From Rugamonas sp. A1-17 (GTDB taxonomy: Bacteria; Pseudomonadota; Gammaproteobacteria; Burkholderiales; Burkholderiaceae_D): a stretch of 64,000 nt of DNA. The notes under the pieces were generated by a model. It had not been told where the DNA came from, did not search any database, and saw only the letters and a list, made by a program, of their open reading frames with translations. A program made the translations under genes and the position numbers. Location: contig JAJLPB010000020.1 in assembly GCA_025548565.1 (NCBI GenBank), forward strand, positions 50,670-114,669, in the 5' to 3' direction. Shown one piece after another: positions 36,601 to 44,379 of this stretch (within the stretch, counting starts at the first letter, position 1; each line of letters opens with the position of its first letter).

Positions 36601-36871
36601 GGCGCGCCTGAACGCGGGCGACATGCGCTACGGCCCCGGCGGCATTGAAAAATCGCGCAAGCGCATCTTCACCCGCGGCGCCATGCTGGAGCTGTTCCAG
36701 CAGGCCGGCTTCCAGATCGCCGGCGGCAGCGCCCGCATCATCGACGAGCCGGCCCGCGAGAAATACCTGCCGGCCATCCGCCTGATGGCCGGCGCCAGCG
36801 GCCTCGACCCGGTGGTGGCGGTGGAAGACGCGCTGCCGTGGCAGTACATCGTGATGGCGGTCGCCGCCTAA
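33641..36871 (+). CDS. TPR - GT41 (OGT/SPINDLY-like) - GT2 - methyltransferase fusion
   Basis: This 1,076-residue cytoplasmic protein has four parts. TPRs lie at about residues 45-185 (FVEARLNLGTLLERTGRPDDA). A GT41 domain at about 262-620 has GYLSSDFCSHAVS, whose His276 aligns with the conserved OGT His (SDFGNHPT), and NAGTTASDALWAGLPLLT in the UDP-binding region, where many OGTs have HTT. A GT2 (GT-A) domain starts at about 650 with SYNAPDLIDALL and the DxD LFLDSDVEIL. A SAM methyltransferase domain starts at about 880 with VELGCGDGAFAKAY. GT41 enzymes O-glycosylate Ser/Thr of proteins. The predicted role is to build a short, possibly methylated glycan on the octad proteins (inference). It heads an eight-gene operon; ATG 33668 is an alternative start. 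Confidence 0.88.
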   Translation: MAHPILPPAMTAQVPAAPTDTSPLGTVMALAVKGALSIGDLFGAAAVLQESGQLPAAIALYRAWIDHTPSPLIYAACFNLAVVLSNSGDDTGAEAVLRKAIAQNPGFVEARLNLGTLLERTGRPDDALAMWKTILSDEVQPDIKTNPTLYVQTLNNLGRLLEIRKRYPEAEAMLALSLRVDPQQANVMTHWVHLRQKQCEWPVYSGLEHISVATMMEGTSALAMLSASADPAQQLAAARRFVNEKVNAAVAPLTGQHGYGHGRLRIGYLSSDFCSHAVSILTAELYELHDRSKFEVYAFSWSREDGSPIRARVVKAMDHYIRIDKLTDEQAARTIRAHEIDILVDLHGLTLGARPNILAYRPAPVQLTYLGFPGSTGLPGVDYVIADEFLITPEMAKHFTEKPLYLPDTFQINDRQRLIAPTPTRASVNLPEDAFVFCSFNNNFKFTPDLFTIWMNILRRVPGSVLWLVADYPEVRENLYRYAEQAGIARERLIFNSRAVPAEYLARYQLADLFLDTFPFNAGTTASDALWAGLPLLTCAGQTFSSRMAGSLLRAVDLPQLITYNFADYEEKAVALANDPARIAAMKRQLAANRLTCPLFDSPRFVRNLEAALQKVAKPAAPRLAAPEHAVRPQDPSEQPLAEPVRIADIPIVTVSYNAPDLIDALLRSLRRFYANRVYVIDGSNPDVAEQIRAITDGYDNVEFIPFGYNIHHGPGMAWALNHLGLSGEVLFLDSDVEILKAGFLESLHSELRPQMYGVGNVQWVNELGHSRDADGIPYLHPACMLVNAEVMRQWPLPIKHGAPLLPAMLAMHRAGQSALMHGVDWVRGDFAREPTRTYIKHDWQGTVIRTGGYHYDLPSATSEVNTDLLQFMPPAAVKVVELGCGDGAFAKAYRARNPLANYTGIEADPAPAQAARPHCDFVFNLDIEHAGADLWDHVRGADCWVVDETLETLNDPWTVLQKIRTSIAPGGKIVATIRNFQHWSMQARLNAGDMRYGPGGIEKSRKRIFTRGAMLELFQQAGFQIAGGSARIIDEPAREKYLPAIRLMAGASGLDPVVAVEDALPWQYIVMAVAA

Positions 36872-36898
36872 CCGCCCCAGCCAGGAGCCAGACAATTT

Positions 36899-37789
36899 AT
36901 GAGTTTGCCATTAGTTAGCATCGTCATCCCGTCCTACAAGACCGCCCACTTCGAGGCTTGCCTGAAGTCGGCGCTGGGACAGAGCTACCCCAACATCGAG
37001 ATCCTGGTCAGCGACAATTGCCCGACCGAGGCGATCAAGGACATGTGCGCCAAGTACACCGGCCACCTGATCTACCAGCGCAATTCCGCCTTGCGCGAGC
37101 AGAACGTGCTGACCGCGCTGTTCGCCGCCAAGGGCCAGCTGATCAAGCCGCTGTTCGACGACGACGTGCTGCACCCGTTCTGCATCGAGCGCATGGTGGC
37201 CACGATGAATATGGACCCGGCCATCCAGCTGGTGTTCTCGTCGTCGCAGGTGATCAACGTCGACAACGAGCGCACCGAGCTGCGCCGCCCGTACGAGGCC
37301 AGCGGCAGCATGGATGCGCGCGACATGCAGCGCAGCATGGTGCTGGGCATGCGCAACTTCGTCGGCGAGTTCAGCACCATCATGTTCCGCCGCGACCGGC
37401 TGTGGGAAATCGGCCGCCACCTGTTCCGCTACCACAAGCACGACTGCACGCTGGGCCTGGCCGACGTGGCCGCCTACTTCAACCTGGCGCGCGACGGCAA
37501 GGTGTTCTACATCGACGAGGAGCTGTCCTACTTCCGCCACGACCAGCGGCTGGAATCGAACAGCAACATCAACAGCAACCCCAACTTCGGCTACTGCTTC
37601 TCCGACTACATCGACCTGCTGATCGAATCGTGCGACATCGGCATCGTCGCGCCGGAGGAGCTGGTGGTGATGCAGCCCACCGTGGACGACGTCGCGGCCC
37701 GCCTGAGCGGCATCTTCCCGATGGTGGCGCGCTCGCAGCAGCGCTTCCATGAGGTGCTGGCGGCGCAGCGCGAAGGAGCCCAATCATGA
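36899..37789 (+). CDS. Glycosyltransferase family 2
   Basis: This 296-residue GT-A enzyme has an N-terminal nucleotide-binding strand VSIVIPSYKTAHFEACLKSA, SYPNIEILVSDN and an acidic motif in LIKPLFDDDVLHP. The C-terminal acceptor half includes NFVGEFSTIMFRRDRLW. There is no membrane segment, so it acts in the cytoplasm on a nucleotide-sugar donor. It starts 27 bases after the GT41 fusion, preceded by AGGAG, and its stop overlaps the ketoisomerase start. The sugar and linkage are unknown. Confidence 0.88.
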   Translation: MSLPLVSIVIPSYKTAHFEACLKSALGQSYPNIEILVSDNCPTEAIKDMCAKYTGHLIYQRNSALREQNVLTALFAAKGQLIKPLFDDDVLHPFCIERMVATMNMDPAIQLVFSSSQVINVDNERTELRRPYEASGSMDARDMQRSMVLGMRNFVGEFSTIMFRRDRLWEIGRHLFRYHKHDCTLGLADVAAYFNLARDGKVFYIDEELSYFRHDQRLESNSNINSNPNFGYCFSDYIDLLIESCDIGIVAPEELVVMQPTVDDVAARLSGIFPMVARSQQRFHEVLAAQREGAQS

Positions 37790-38199
37790 TGGACCAATGC
37801 AGGCTGATCGACCTGCCGCCGCACCACGACGTGCGCGGCAACCTGTCGGTGATCGAGGGCGGCGTGCACATCCCGTTCGACATCAAGCGCGTGTACTACC
37901 TGTACGACGTGCCGGGCGGCTCGGCGCGCGCCGGCCACGGCCACATCGAGCTGCAGCAGCTGTTCGTGGCCATGTCGGGCAGCTTCGACGTGATCGTCGA
38001 CGACGGCTACGAACGCAAGAAGTTCCAGCTCAACCGCTCGTACTACGGCCTGTACGTGCCCGGCATGATGTGGCGCGAGGTGGAAAACTTCTCGTCCGGC
38101 GCGGTGTGCGTGGTGCTGGCCTCGACGCTGTACGACCAGAAAGACTACTACCACGACTACGACGAATTCGTGGCCGCGGCACACCAACAACCCAAGTGA
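37786..38199 (+). CDS. Sugar 3,4-ketoisomerase (FdtA/QdtA type)
   Basis: This 137-residue cupin isomerises dTDP-4-keto-6-deoxyglucose to a 3-keto sugar. FdtA-family residues are visible: RVYYLYDVP, then RAGHGHIELQQLF with the catalytic His pair (His51, His53) and Tyr37/38, and the DDGYERKKFQL strand. The following aminotransferase and acyltransferase genes complete the route to a 3-acylamino-3,6-dideoxyhexose (Fuc3NAc- or Qui3NAc-like). The C4 epimer made cannot be told from sequence. The ATG (with a second ATG right after) overlaps the GT2 stop. RmlA/RmlB, which supply the substrate, are not in the window. Confidence 0.88.
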   Translation: MMDQCRLIDLPPHHDVRGNLSVIEGGVHIPFDIKRVYYLYDVPGGSARAGHGHIELQQLFVAMSGSFDVIVDDGYERKKFQLNRSYYGLYVPGMMWREVENFSSGAVCVVLASTLYDQKDYYHDYDEFVAAAHQQPK

Positions 38200-38219
38200 C
38201 AACCTAAGCGAGTTTTGCC

Positions 38220-39326
38220 ATGAGCGTTCCCTTCCTCGACCTGAAAGCCATCAACCTGTCGCAAGCCGACGAGCTCGAAGCCGCGTTCAAGCGCGTGCTG
38301 CATTCCGGCTGGTACATCCTGGGCGGCGAGACCAGCGCCTTCGAGGCCAGCTTCGCGGCCTACTGCAAGAGCAAGCACGGCATCGGCGTGGCCAACGGCC
38401 TGGACGCGATCTTCATGATCCTCAAGGGCTACGGCATCGGCCCAGGCGACGAGGTGATCGTGCCGTCCAACACCTTCATCGCCACCTGGCTGGCGGTCAG
38501 CGACTGCGGCGCCACGCCGGTGCCGGTCGAGCCCACCGCCGACGGCTTCAACATCGACCCGGCCCGCGTGGCAGCGGCCATCACGCCGCGCACCAAGGCC
38601 ATCATGCCGGTCCACCTGTACGGCCAGACCGCCGACATGGACCCGCTGCTGGCGCTGGCCGCCCAACACGGCCTGAAGGTGATCGAGGACGCGGCCCAGG
38701 CGCACGGCGCGCTGTACCGCGGCCGCGTGGCAGGCCAGCTGGGCGACGCGGCCGCGTTCAGCTTCTATCCGGGCAAGAACCTGGGCGCGCTGGGCGACGG
38801 CGGCGCCGTCACCACCAGCGACGACGAACTGGCCGACCGGATCCGCACGCTGCGCAACTACGGCTCCAAGGTCAAGTACTACAACGAGGTGCCGGGCTAT
38901 AACTCGCGCCTGGACGAGGTGCAGTCGGCGCTGCTGAGTGTCAAGCTGCCCAAGCTGGACGGCGACAACGCCAGGCGCCGCGCCATCGCCGCCATCTACC
39001 AGCGCGAACTGGCCGGCATCCCCGGCCTGGCGCTGCCGCACGTGCCGGAATGGGCCGAGCCGGTGTGGCACGTCTACGTGATCCGCCACGCCCGGCGCGA
39101 CGCGTTGGCCAAGGCGCTGGCCGAACAGGGCATCGGCACCATCGTCCACTATCCGGTGCCGCCGCACCTGCAGCCGGCCTACGCCCACCTGGGCTACAAG
39201 CCGGGCGACTTCCCGCTGGCCGAGGCCATCCACAAGGAAGTGCTGAGCCTGCCGATGGGCCCGACCATGAGCGCCGACCAGGCGATGGAAGTGGTGGCGG
39301 CGGTGCGCAAGTTCTGCGCCGCATAA
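38220..39326 (+). CDS. DegT/DnrJ/EryC1 sugar aminotransferase
   Basis: This 368-residue PLP enzyme most likely transfers an amino group to C3 of the 3-keto sugar made by the preceding ketoisomerase. The family start VPFLDLKAIN is followed by WYILGGETSAFE, ANGLDAI, the PLP phosphate/ring-binding EDAAQAHGA and the Schiff-base Lys186 in FSFYPGKNLGALGDGG. Then come YNSRLDEVQSALL and WHVYVIR. Unlike RfbH in the second block, the lysine is intact, so it is a true aminotransferase. Spacing to both neighbours is under 25 bases. It resembles FdtB/QdtB. Confidence 0.9.
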   Translation: MSVPFLDLKAINLSQADELEAAFKRVLHSGWYILGGETSAFEASFAAYCKSKHGIGVANGLDAIFMILKGYGIGPGDEVIVPSNTFIATWLAVSDCGATPVPVEPTADGFNIDPARVAAAITPRTKAIMPVHLYGQTADMDPLLALAAQHGLKVIEDAAQAHGALYRGRVAGQLGDAAAFSFYPGKNLGALGDGGAVTTSDDELADRIRTLRNYGSKVKYYNEVPGYNSRLDEVQSALLSVKLPKLDGDNARRRAIAAIYQRELAGIPGLALPHVPEWAEPVWHVYVIRHARRDALAKALAEQGIGTIVHYPVPPHLQPAYAHLGYKPGDFPLAEAIHKEVLSLPMGPTMSADQAMEVVAAVRKFCAA

Positions 39327-39339
39327 ACAGGATACGACC

Positions 39340-40080
39340 ATGATTCATGCTAGCGCCATCGTCTCGCCCAAGGCCAAGCTGGGGGAAGGCGTCAGCGTCG
39401 GCCCGTTCACCATCATCCATGACAACGTGGAGATCGGCGCCGGCTCGGTCATCGACAGCTATTGCGAGATCGGCTACCCCACCCCGCTGGCGGACGGCCA
39501 GCCGCTGGTGATCGGCGCCGGCGCCCGCATCCGTTCGCACTCGGTGTTCTACGAAGGCTCGCGCTTCGGCGACAAGCTGGTCACCGGCCACCGCGTGGTG
39601 GTGCGCGAGAAAACCGTGGCCGGCATCGCCTTCCAGATCGGCACCATGAACGACATCCAGGGCGACTGCGTGATCGGCGACTACGTGCGCTGCCAGTCCA
39701 ACGTCTTCATCGGCAAGATGTCCAGGGTCGGCAACTTCGTCTGGCTGCTGCCCTACGTGGTGCTGACCAACGATCCCCATCCGCCCAGCAACGTGCTGGT
39801 CGGCGCCACCATCGGCGACTACGCCGCCATCGCCGCCATGTCGGTGATCTTGCCGGGCGTGACCGTGGGCGAACGCTCGCTGGTGGCCGCGCACAGCAAG
39901 GTGCACCGCGACGTCGCGCCGCACACGGTGGTGGCCGGCAATCCGGCCCAGTTCCTGTGCGACGCCAGCAAGATCCGCCTGAAGGACGGCAGCGGCGCTC
40001 CGGCCTATCCGTGGACCACGCACTTCAAGCGCGGCTACCCGGCCGACATCACCGCCGGCTGGGACGCGGCGCAACCATGA
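39340..40080 (+). CDS. Left-handed beta-helix acyltransferase (sugar N-acyltransferase)
   Basis: This 246-residue protein has many hexapeptide turns of the [LIV]-G-x-x-x-x type: VSVGPFTIIHDNVEIGAGSVI, IGDYVRCQSNVFIGKMSRVG, ATIGDYAAIAAMSVILPGVTVGER. It ends with HTVVAGNPAQFL, typical of acyl-CoA-dependent sugar acyltransferases. Next to a ketoisomerase and an aminotransferase it most likely acylates the 3-amino group (FdtC/QdtC role). The N-terminal part before residue 60 has an extra strand set. The stop overlaps the next gene's ATG (ATGA at 40077), showing translational coupling. Confidence 0.86.
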   Translation: MIHASAIVSPKAKLGEGVSVGPFTIIHDNVEIGAGSVIDSYCEIGYPTPLADGQPLVIGAGARIRSHSVFYEGSRFGDKLVTGHRVVVREKTVAGIAFQIGTMNDIQGDCVIGDYVRCQSNVFIGKMSRVGNFVWLLPYVVLTNDPHPPSNVLVGATIGDYAAIAAMSVILPGVTVGERSLVAAHSKVHRDVAPHTVVAGNPAQFLCDASKIRLKDGSGAPAYPWTTHFKRGYPADITAGWDAAQP

Positions 40081-43000
40081 GCATCGCCGGCACGCCCCAC
40101 GCGCAGTGGATGAAGCAGGCGGCACGCGGCAACATGACGATTCCGCAGCTGTTCGACGCCGCCGCCGCGCTGCAAAAACAAGGCCAGCCGCAACAGGCGA
40201 TCGCGCTGTACCGCTGCTGGATCGAGCATGGCGCCCGCCAGCCGCTGTTGTACGCGGCCTGGTTCAACCTGGGCGCGCTGCTGGCCGCCGACTCCGACGA
40301 TGCCGGCGCCGAGGCGGCCTACCGCAAGTGCATCGCGCTGCAGCCGCGCTTTGTCGAAGGCCGGCTCAATCTCGGCACGCTGCTGGAACGCCAGGGCCAG
40401 CCCGAGGAAGCGCTGGCCATGTGGCGCACCATCCTGGGCCCGGCCGTCAAGCTGGACCAGAAGGCCCAGCGCACGCAGTACCTGCAAACCCTGAACAACC
40501 TGGGCCGCCTGCTGGAAATCCAGAAGCAGTACCCGGAAGCGCAAGCCATGCTGGCGCAAAGCCTGACGGTGGAACCGGACCAGCCGCACGTGATGACCCA
40601 CTGGGTCCACCTGCGCCAGAAGCAGTGCCACTGGCCGACCTGGAGCGGCCTGCCGCACATCAGCCGCCGCCAGATGGAAGACGGCGCCTCCGCGCTGGCG
40701 ATGCTGAGCCTGACCGACGACCCGGCCCTGCAAGCGGCGGCCGCCGCCCGCTTCGTGGCCGAGAAGCTCGACACCACGGTGCCGTCGCTGACCGGCCCGG
40801 CCGGACAGGGTTCGCGCTACGGCCATGAGCGGCTGCGCATCGGCTACCTGTCGTCCGACCTGTGCTCGCACGCGGTGTCCATCCTGACCGCCGAGCTGTA
40901 CGGCCTGCACGACCGCAGCCGGTTCGAGGTCTACGCCTTCAGCTGGAGCCGCGAGGATGGCTCGCCGCTGCGCGCCCGCGTGGTGGCCGGCATGGACCAC
41001 TACATCCCGATTCACGCGCTGAGCGACGAGCAGGCCGCGCGCCTGATCCGCGGCCACGAGATCGACATCCTGGTCGACCTGCACGGCCTGACCTCCGGCG
41101 CGCGCCCGCAGATCCTGGCCTACCGCCCGGCGCCGGTGCAGATGACGTGGCTGGGCTTCCCCGGCAGCACCGGCCTGCCCGGCATCGACTACGTGATCGC
41201 CGACGAATTCCTGATCACGCCGGAGATGACCAAGGACTTCACCGAGCAGCCGCTGTACCTGCCGGACACCTTCCAGATCAACGACCGCCAGCGCCTGATC
41301 GGCAACAAGCCGACGCGCGCCAGCGTCAAGCTGCCGGAAGACGCGTTTGTCTTCTGCTCGTTCAACAACAGCTACAAGCTCAAGCCCGAGCTGTTCGCGC
41401 ACTGGATGAACATCCTGCGCCGCGTGCCGGGCAGCGTGCTGTGGCTGGTGGCCGACACGCCGCTGGTGGCCGAGAACCTCAAGCGCCACGCCACCGAAGC
41501 GGGCATCGATGCCGAGCGCCTGATCTTCGCCGAGCGCGCGCTGCCGGCCGACTACCTGGCGCGCTACCAGCTGGCCGACCTGTTCCTGGACACCTACCCG
41601 TTCAACGCCGGCACCACCGCCAGCGACGCGCTGTGGGCGGGCCTGCCGCTGCTGACCTGCGCCGGGCCGACCTTCGCCTCGCGCATGGCGGGCAGCCTGC
41701 TGCGCGCGGTGGACCTGCCGCAGCTGATCACCTACAACTTCACCGACTACGAGGAAAAGGCGGTGGCGCTGGCCAACGACCCGGCCGCCATCGCCGCCAT
41801 GAAGCGCCAGCTGGTCGACAACCGCCTGAGCTGCGCGCTGTTCGACACGCCACGCCTGGTGCGCAACCTGGAAGCGGCCATGCGGCGCGTGGCCCTGCCC
41901 GCTACCGCGGCCGCCGACGCAACCCACACGACGAAAGCCCCCATGAATATCGACCAGATTCCGATGATCGCCGTGTCCTACAACGCGCCCGACCTGATCG
42001 CATCGCTGCTGGGCACCTTCCGCCAGTTCTACCCGGATAACCCGGTCACCATCATCGACGGCTCCACGCCGGAGATCGCCGCGCAGATCGCGCCGATCGC
42101 CGCCCGGTACCCGGGCGTGCGCTTCATCCCGTTCGGCTACAACATCCACCACGGCCCCGGCATGGCGTGGGCCATCGAGAACCTGGAGCTGTCGGGCCGC
42201 GTGCTGTTCCTCGACTCCGACGTCGAGATCCTCAAGCGCGGCTTCCTCGAATCGCTGGTGGAGAACCTGGAGCCGCACATGTACGGCGTCGGCAACGTCA
42301 CGCCGGTCAACGCCGACGGCCAGCCGTACGGCGAAGGCAGCATGCCCTACCTGCATCCGGCCTGCATGCTGACCAACATCGAGGTGGTGCGCCAGTGGCC
42401 GCTGCCGGTCAAGCACGGGGCGCCGATGCTGCCGTCGATGGTGGCGATGGCGCAGGCCGGCCAGAGCGACCGCCTGATGCGCAACGTCGCCTGGGTCAAC
42501 AACGATTTCAGCGACCAGCCGGCGCAGCGCATCTTCATCCGCCACGACTGGCAGGGCACGGTGCGCCGCACCGGCGGCTACCACTACGACAAGCCGGCCG
42601 CCACCGCGCAGGTCAACCAGCAGCTGCTGGACTTCGCGCCGGCCGCGGTCAAGGTGGTGCAGCTGGGCTGCGGCGACGGCGCCTTCGCCAAGGCCTACAA
42701 GCAGCGCCACCCGCTGTGCAACTACACCGGCATCGAGCGCGACGCCATCGCCGCCGAGCAGGCGCGCGCGCACTGCGATTTCGTGTACAGCCAGGACATC
42801 GAAACCCCGGATCCGCAGCGCGAGCGCCAGGTGGCGCAGGCCGACCTGTGGGTGCTGGACGGCGCGCTGGAGCGCGTGCGCGATCCGCTGGCCGTGCTCA
42901 AGGCGATCCGCGCCAGCATGGCGCCGGGCGGCACGCTGGCGCTGTCGGTGCGCAACCTGCAGCACTGGAGCGTGCAGGTGCGCCTGAACATGGGCGACTT

Positions 43001-43250
43001 CCGCTACCGCGCGGACGGCGTCATGCAGCCGGACGAGCTGCACGGCTACACGCGCGGCTCGCTGCTGGAGCTGCTGCAGCAGGCCGGCTTCCGCATGAGC
43101 GGCGGCCTGCCGGTGATCTTCAACGAGCCGGGCCGCGACGTGTTCCTGCCCATCCTGCGCCAGCTGGCCCAGGCCAGCGGCAACGATCCCGAGCTGGCCG
43201 CGCAGGACGCGATGGCGCAACGCTACCTCATCACCGCCGTGCCGGCCTGA
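40077..43250 (+). CDS. Second TPR - GT41 - GT2 - methyltransferase fusion
   Basis: This 1,057-residue paralogue of the protein at 33641 has the same four-part layout and very high identity in the GT41 part by eye. TPRs lie at about residues 20-165. The GT41 domain spans about 250-600, with GYLSSDLCSHAVS (His265 at the OGT His position) and NAGTTASDALWAGLPLLT. The GT2 domain begins near 630 (SYNAPDLIASLL, DxD in LFLDSDVEIL) and the SAM methyltransferase near 860 (VQLGCGDGAFAKAY). An internal ATG at 41943 sits exactly at the GT41/GT2 junction. The start is fixed by the ATGA overlap with the acyltransferase gene. Different acceptor or sugar specificity from its twin is likely but not predictable. 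Confidence 0.88.
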   Translation: MSIAGTPHAQWMKQAARGNMTIPQLFDAAAALQKQGQPQQAIALYRCWIEHGARQPLLYAAWFNLGALLAADSDDAGAEAAYRKCIALQPRFVEGRLNLGTLLERQGQPEEALAMWRTILGPAVKLDQKAQRTQYLQTLNNLGRLLEIQKQYPEAQAMLAQSLTVEPDQPHVMTHWVHLRQKQCHWPTWSGLPHISRRQMEDGASALAMLSLTDDPALQAAAAARFVAEKLDTTVPSLTGPAGQGSRYGHERLRIGYLSSDLCSHAVSILTAELYGLHDRSRFEVYAFSWSREDGSPLRARVVAGMDHYIPIHALSDEQAARLIRGHEIDILVDLHGLTSGARPQILAYRPAPVQMTWLGFPGSTGLPGIDYVIADEFLITPEMTKDFTEQPLYLPDTFQINDRQRLIGNKPTRASVKLPEDAFVFCSFNNSYKLKPELFAHWMNILRRVPGSVLWLVADTPLVAENLKRHATEAGIDAERLIFAERALPADYLARYQLADLFLDTYPFNAGTTASDALWAGLPLLTCAGPTFASRMAGSLLRAVDLPQLITYNFTDYEEKAVALANDPAAIAAMKRQLVDNRLSCALFDTPRLVRNLEAAMRRVALPATAAADATHTTKAPMNIDQIPMIAVSYNAPDLIASLLGTFRQFYPDNPVTIIDGSTPEIAAQIAPIAARYPGVRFIPFGYNIHHGPGMAWAIENLELSGRVLFLDSDVEILKRGFLESLVENLEPHMYGVGNVTPVNADGQPYGEGSMPYLHPACMLTNIEVVRQWPLPVKHGAPMLPSMVAMAQAGQSDRLMRNVAWVNNDFSDQPAQRIFIRHDWQGTVRRTGGYHYDKPAATAQVNQQLLDFAPAAVKVVQLGCGDGAFAKAYKQRHPLCNYTGIERDAIAAEQARAHCDFVYSQDIETPDPQRERQVAQADLWVLDGALERVRDPLAVLKAIRASMAPGGTLALSVRNLQHWSVQVRLNMGDFRYRADGVMQPDELHGYTRGSLLELLQQAGFRMSGGLPVIFNEPGRDVFLPILRQLAQASGNDPELAAQDAMAQRYLITAVPA

Positions 43251-43254
43251 CGCC

Positions 43255-44352
43255 ATGCGTATCCTCATCATCGGCGGCTCCAACTCGCTGCTCAAGGACG
43301 GCTACGTCACCCACCTGGCGCACTCGCTGCAGGGCTACACCGAGGCCGACATCGTGCAGATCTCGGTCGGCGCCACCACCTCGCTGTCGGCCATCGGCCG
43401 GCTGTACGAAACCTACGACGGCAGGCCGGTGGACGTGGTGCTGTACGAATACTCGATCAACGACACCGGCCACTTCGCGCCCCGCCCCGGCGGCGCCGAG
43501 TCCTGGCTGTTCTGCTTCCACCTGCTGCTCAAGGCCGCCGCCCAGCTGTACCCGACGGCCAACTTCGTGCCGCTGGTGCTGGCGCAGCAGCAGCACTTCT
43601 CGACGGCCGCGCCGCATCCGATCTACGACGCCCAGCTGCGCGCCTTCGCGGAGCTGGCGCTGCCGGTGATCGACGTGCGCGCCGCGCTGTCGGGGCTGTT
43701 CCTGGGCCGCGCGCCGGCCTGGCTGTACCGCGACCCGGCCCACTACGACACGCCGCACGCCACCTCCATCGTCGGCGCCATCGTCGCGCAGCGGCTGCTG
43801 ACGCTGGCGGCGCAGCACGCCGAGCCGCTGTCGGCCACGGCGGCGCGGCTGCAGGCGGTGTCGCCGTTCGCCCGGCTGCAGGCGATGTACCTGCCCGGCC
43901 GCAACCTGCAGCAGTTCACCACCGGCCCGGTGCAGCCCGGCCACACCGGCAACCGCCTGATGCAGCTGGACTACCTGCGCATGCTGCCCGGCAGCCGGCT
44001 GGAACTGAACAGCGAGATGTTCCCGCTGGCGCTGTTCCTGAAATCCGATCCGCGCCACGACGCGCTGCAACTGGAGCTGAGCAGCGACGACGGCCTGGCC
44101 TTCAACGCGCGCGTGGCCACCCGCCACGCCGACACCGAGACGCTGCCCTTCGTCTACTCCAGCATCCCGCTGCCGCTGCTGTGGAGCCACAGCCTGCTGC
44201 GCCACTACGGCGCCAGCCGGCTGGCGGTGTCGGTGCCGGAGCAGGCCGGCGGCGCGCAGACCGGCTTCGACTGCTACGCCCCCGGCCTGGCGGACGCGCC
44301 CGAGCGCTACCTCGACCTGGTCGGCGTGCTGATGCTGGCCGAGCAGCACTGA
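43255..44352 (+). CDS. SGNH-type hydrolase/acyltransferase-like protein
   Basis: This 365-residue protein starts MRILIIGGSNSLLKDGY, a block I 'G-x-S-N-S' with the putative nucleophile Ser. Block III-like EYSINDTG and a block V-like D-x-x-H (RDPAHYDTPHA) complete an SGNH-like site. A beta-rich C-terminal domain follows (about residues 240-360). There is no signal peptide. SGNH proteins in glycan loci add or remove O-acyl groups on sugars; the direction of the reaction here is unknown. The gene starts 5 bases after the second GT41 fusion and precedes the third GT41 protein by 27 bases. Confidence 0.7.
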   Translation: MRILIIGGSNSLLKDGYVTHLAHSLQGYTEADIVQISVGATTSLSAIGRLYETYDGRPVDVVLYEYSINDTGHFAPRPGGAESWLFCFHLLLKAAAQLYPTANFVPLVLAQQQHFSTAAPHPIYDAQLRAFAELALPVIDVRAALSGLFLGRAPAWLYRDPAHYDTPHATSIVGAIVAQRLLTLAAQHAEPLSATAARLQAVSPFARLQAMYLPGRNLQQFTTGPVQPGHTGNRLMQLDYLRMLPGSRLELNSEMFPLALFLKSDPRHDALQLELSSDDGLAFNARVATRHADTETLPFVYSSIPLPLLWSHSLLRHYGASRLAVSVPEQAGGAQTGFDCYAPGLADAPERYLDLVGVLMLAEQH

Positions 44353-44379
44353 CGCCACGCCACCCGCCGGAGCCCGCCC

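Noticed and set aside
33656..36895. Minus-strand open frame of more than 1,000 codons opposite the first GT41 fusion (a similar one lies opposite the second)
   Set aside because: These are shadows of high-GC coding sequence. Composition is Arg/His/Gln/Val-rich and the plus-strand products have four recognisable domains.
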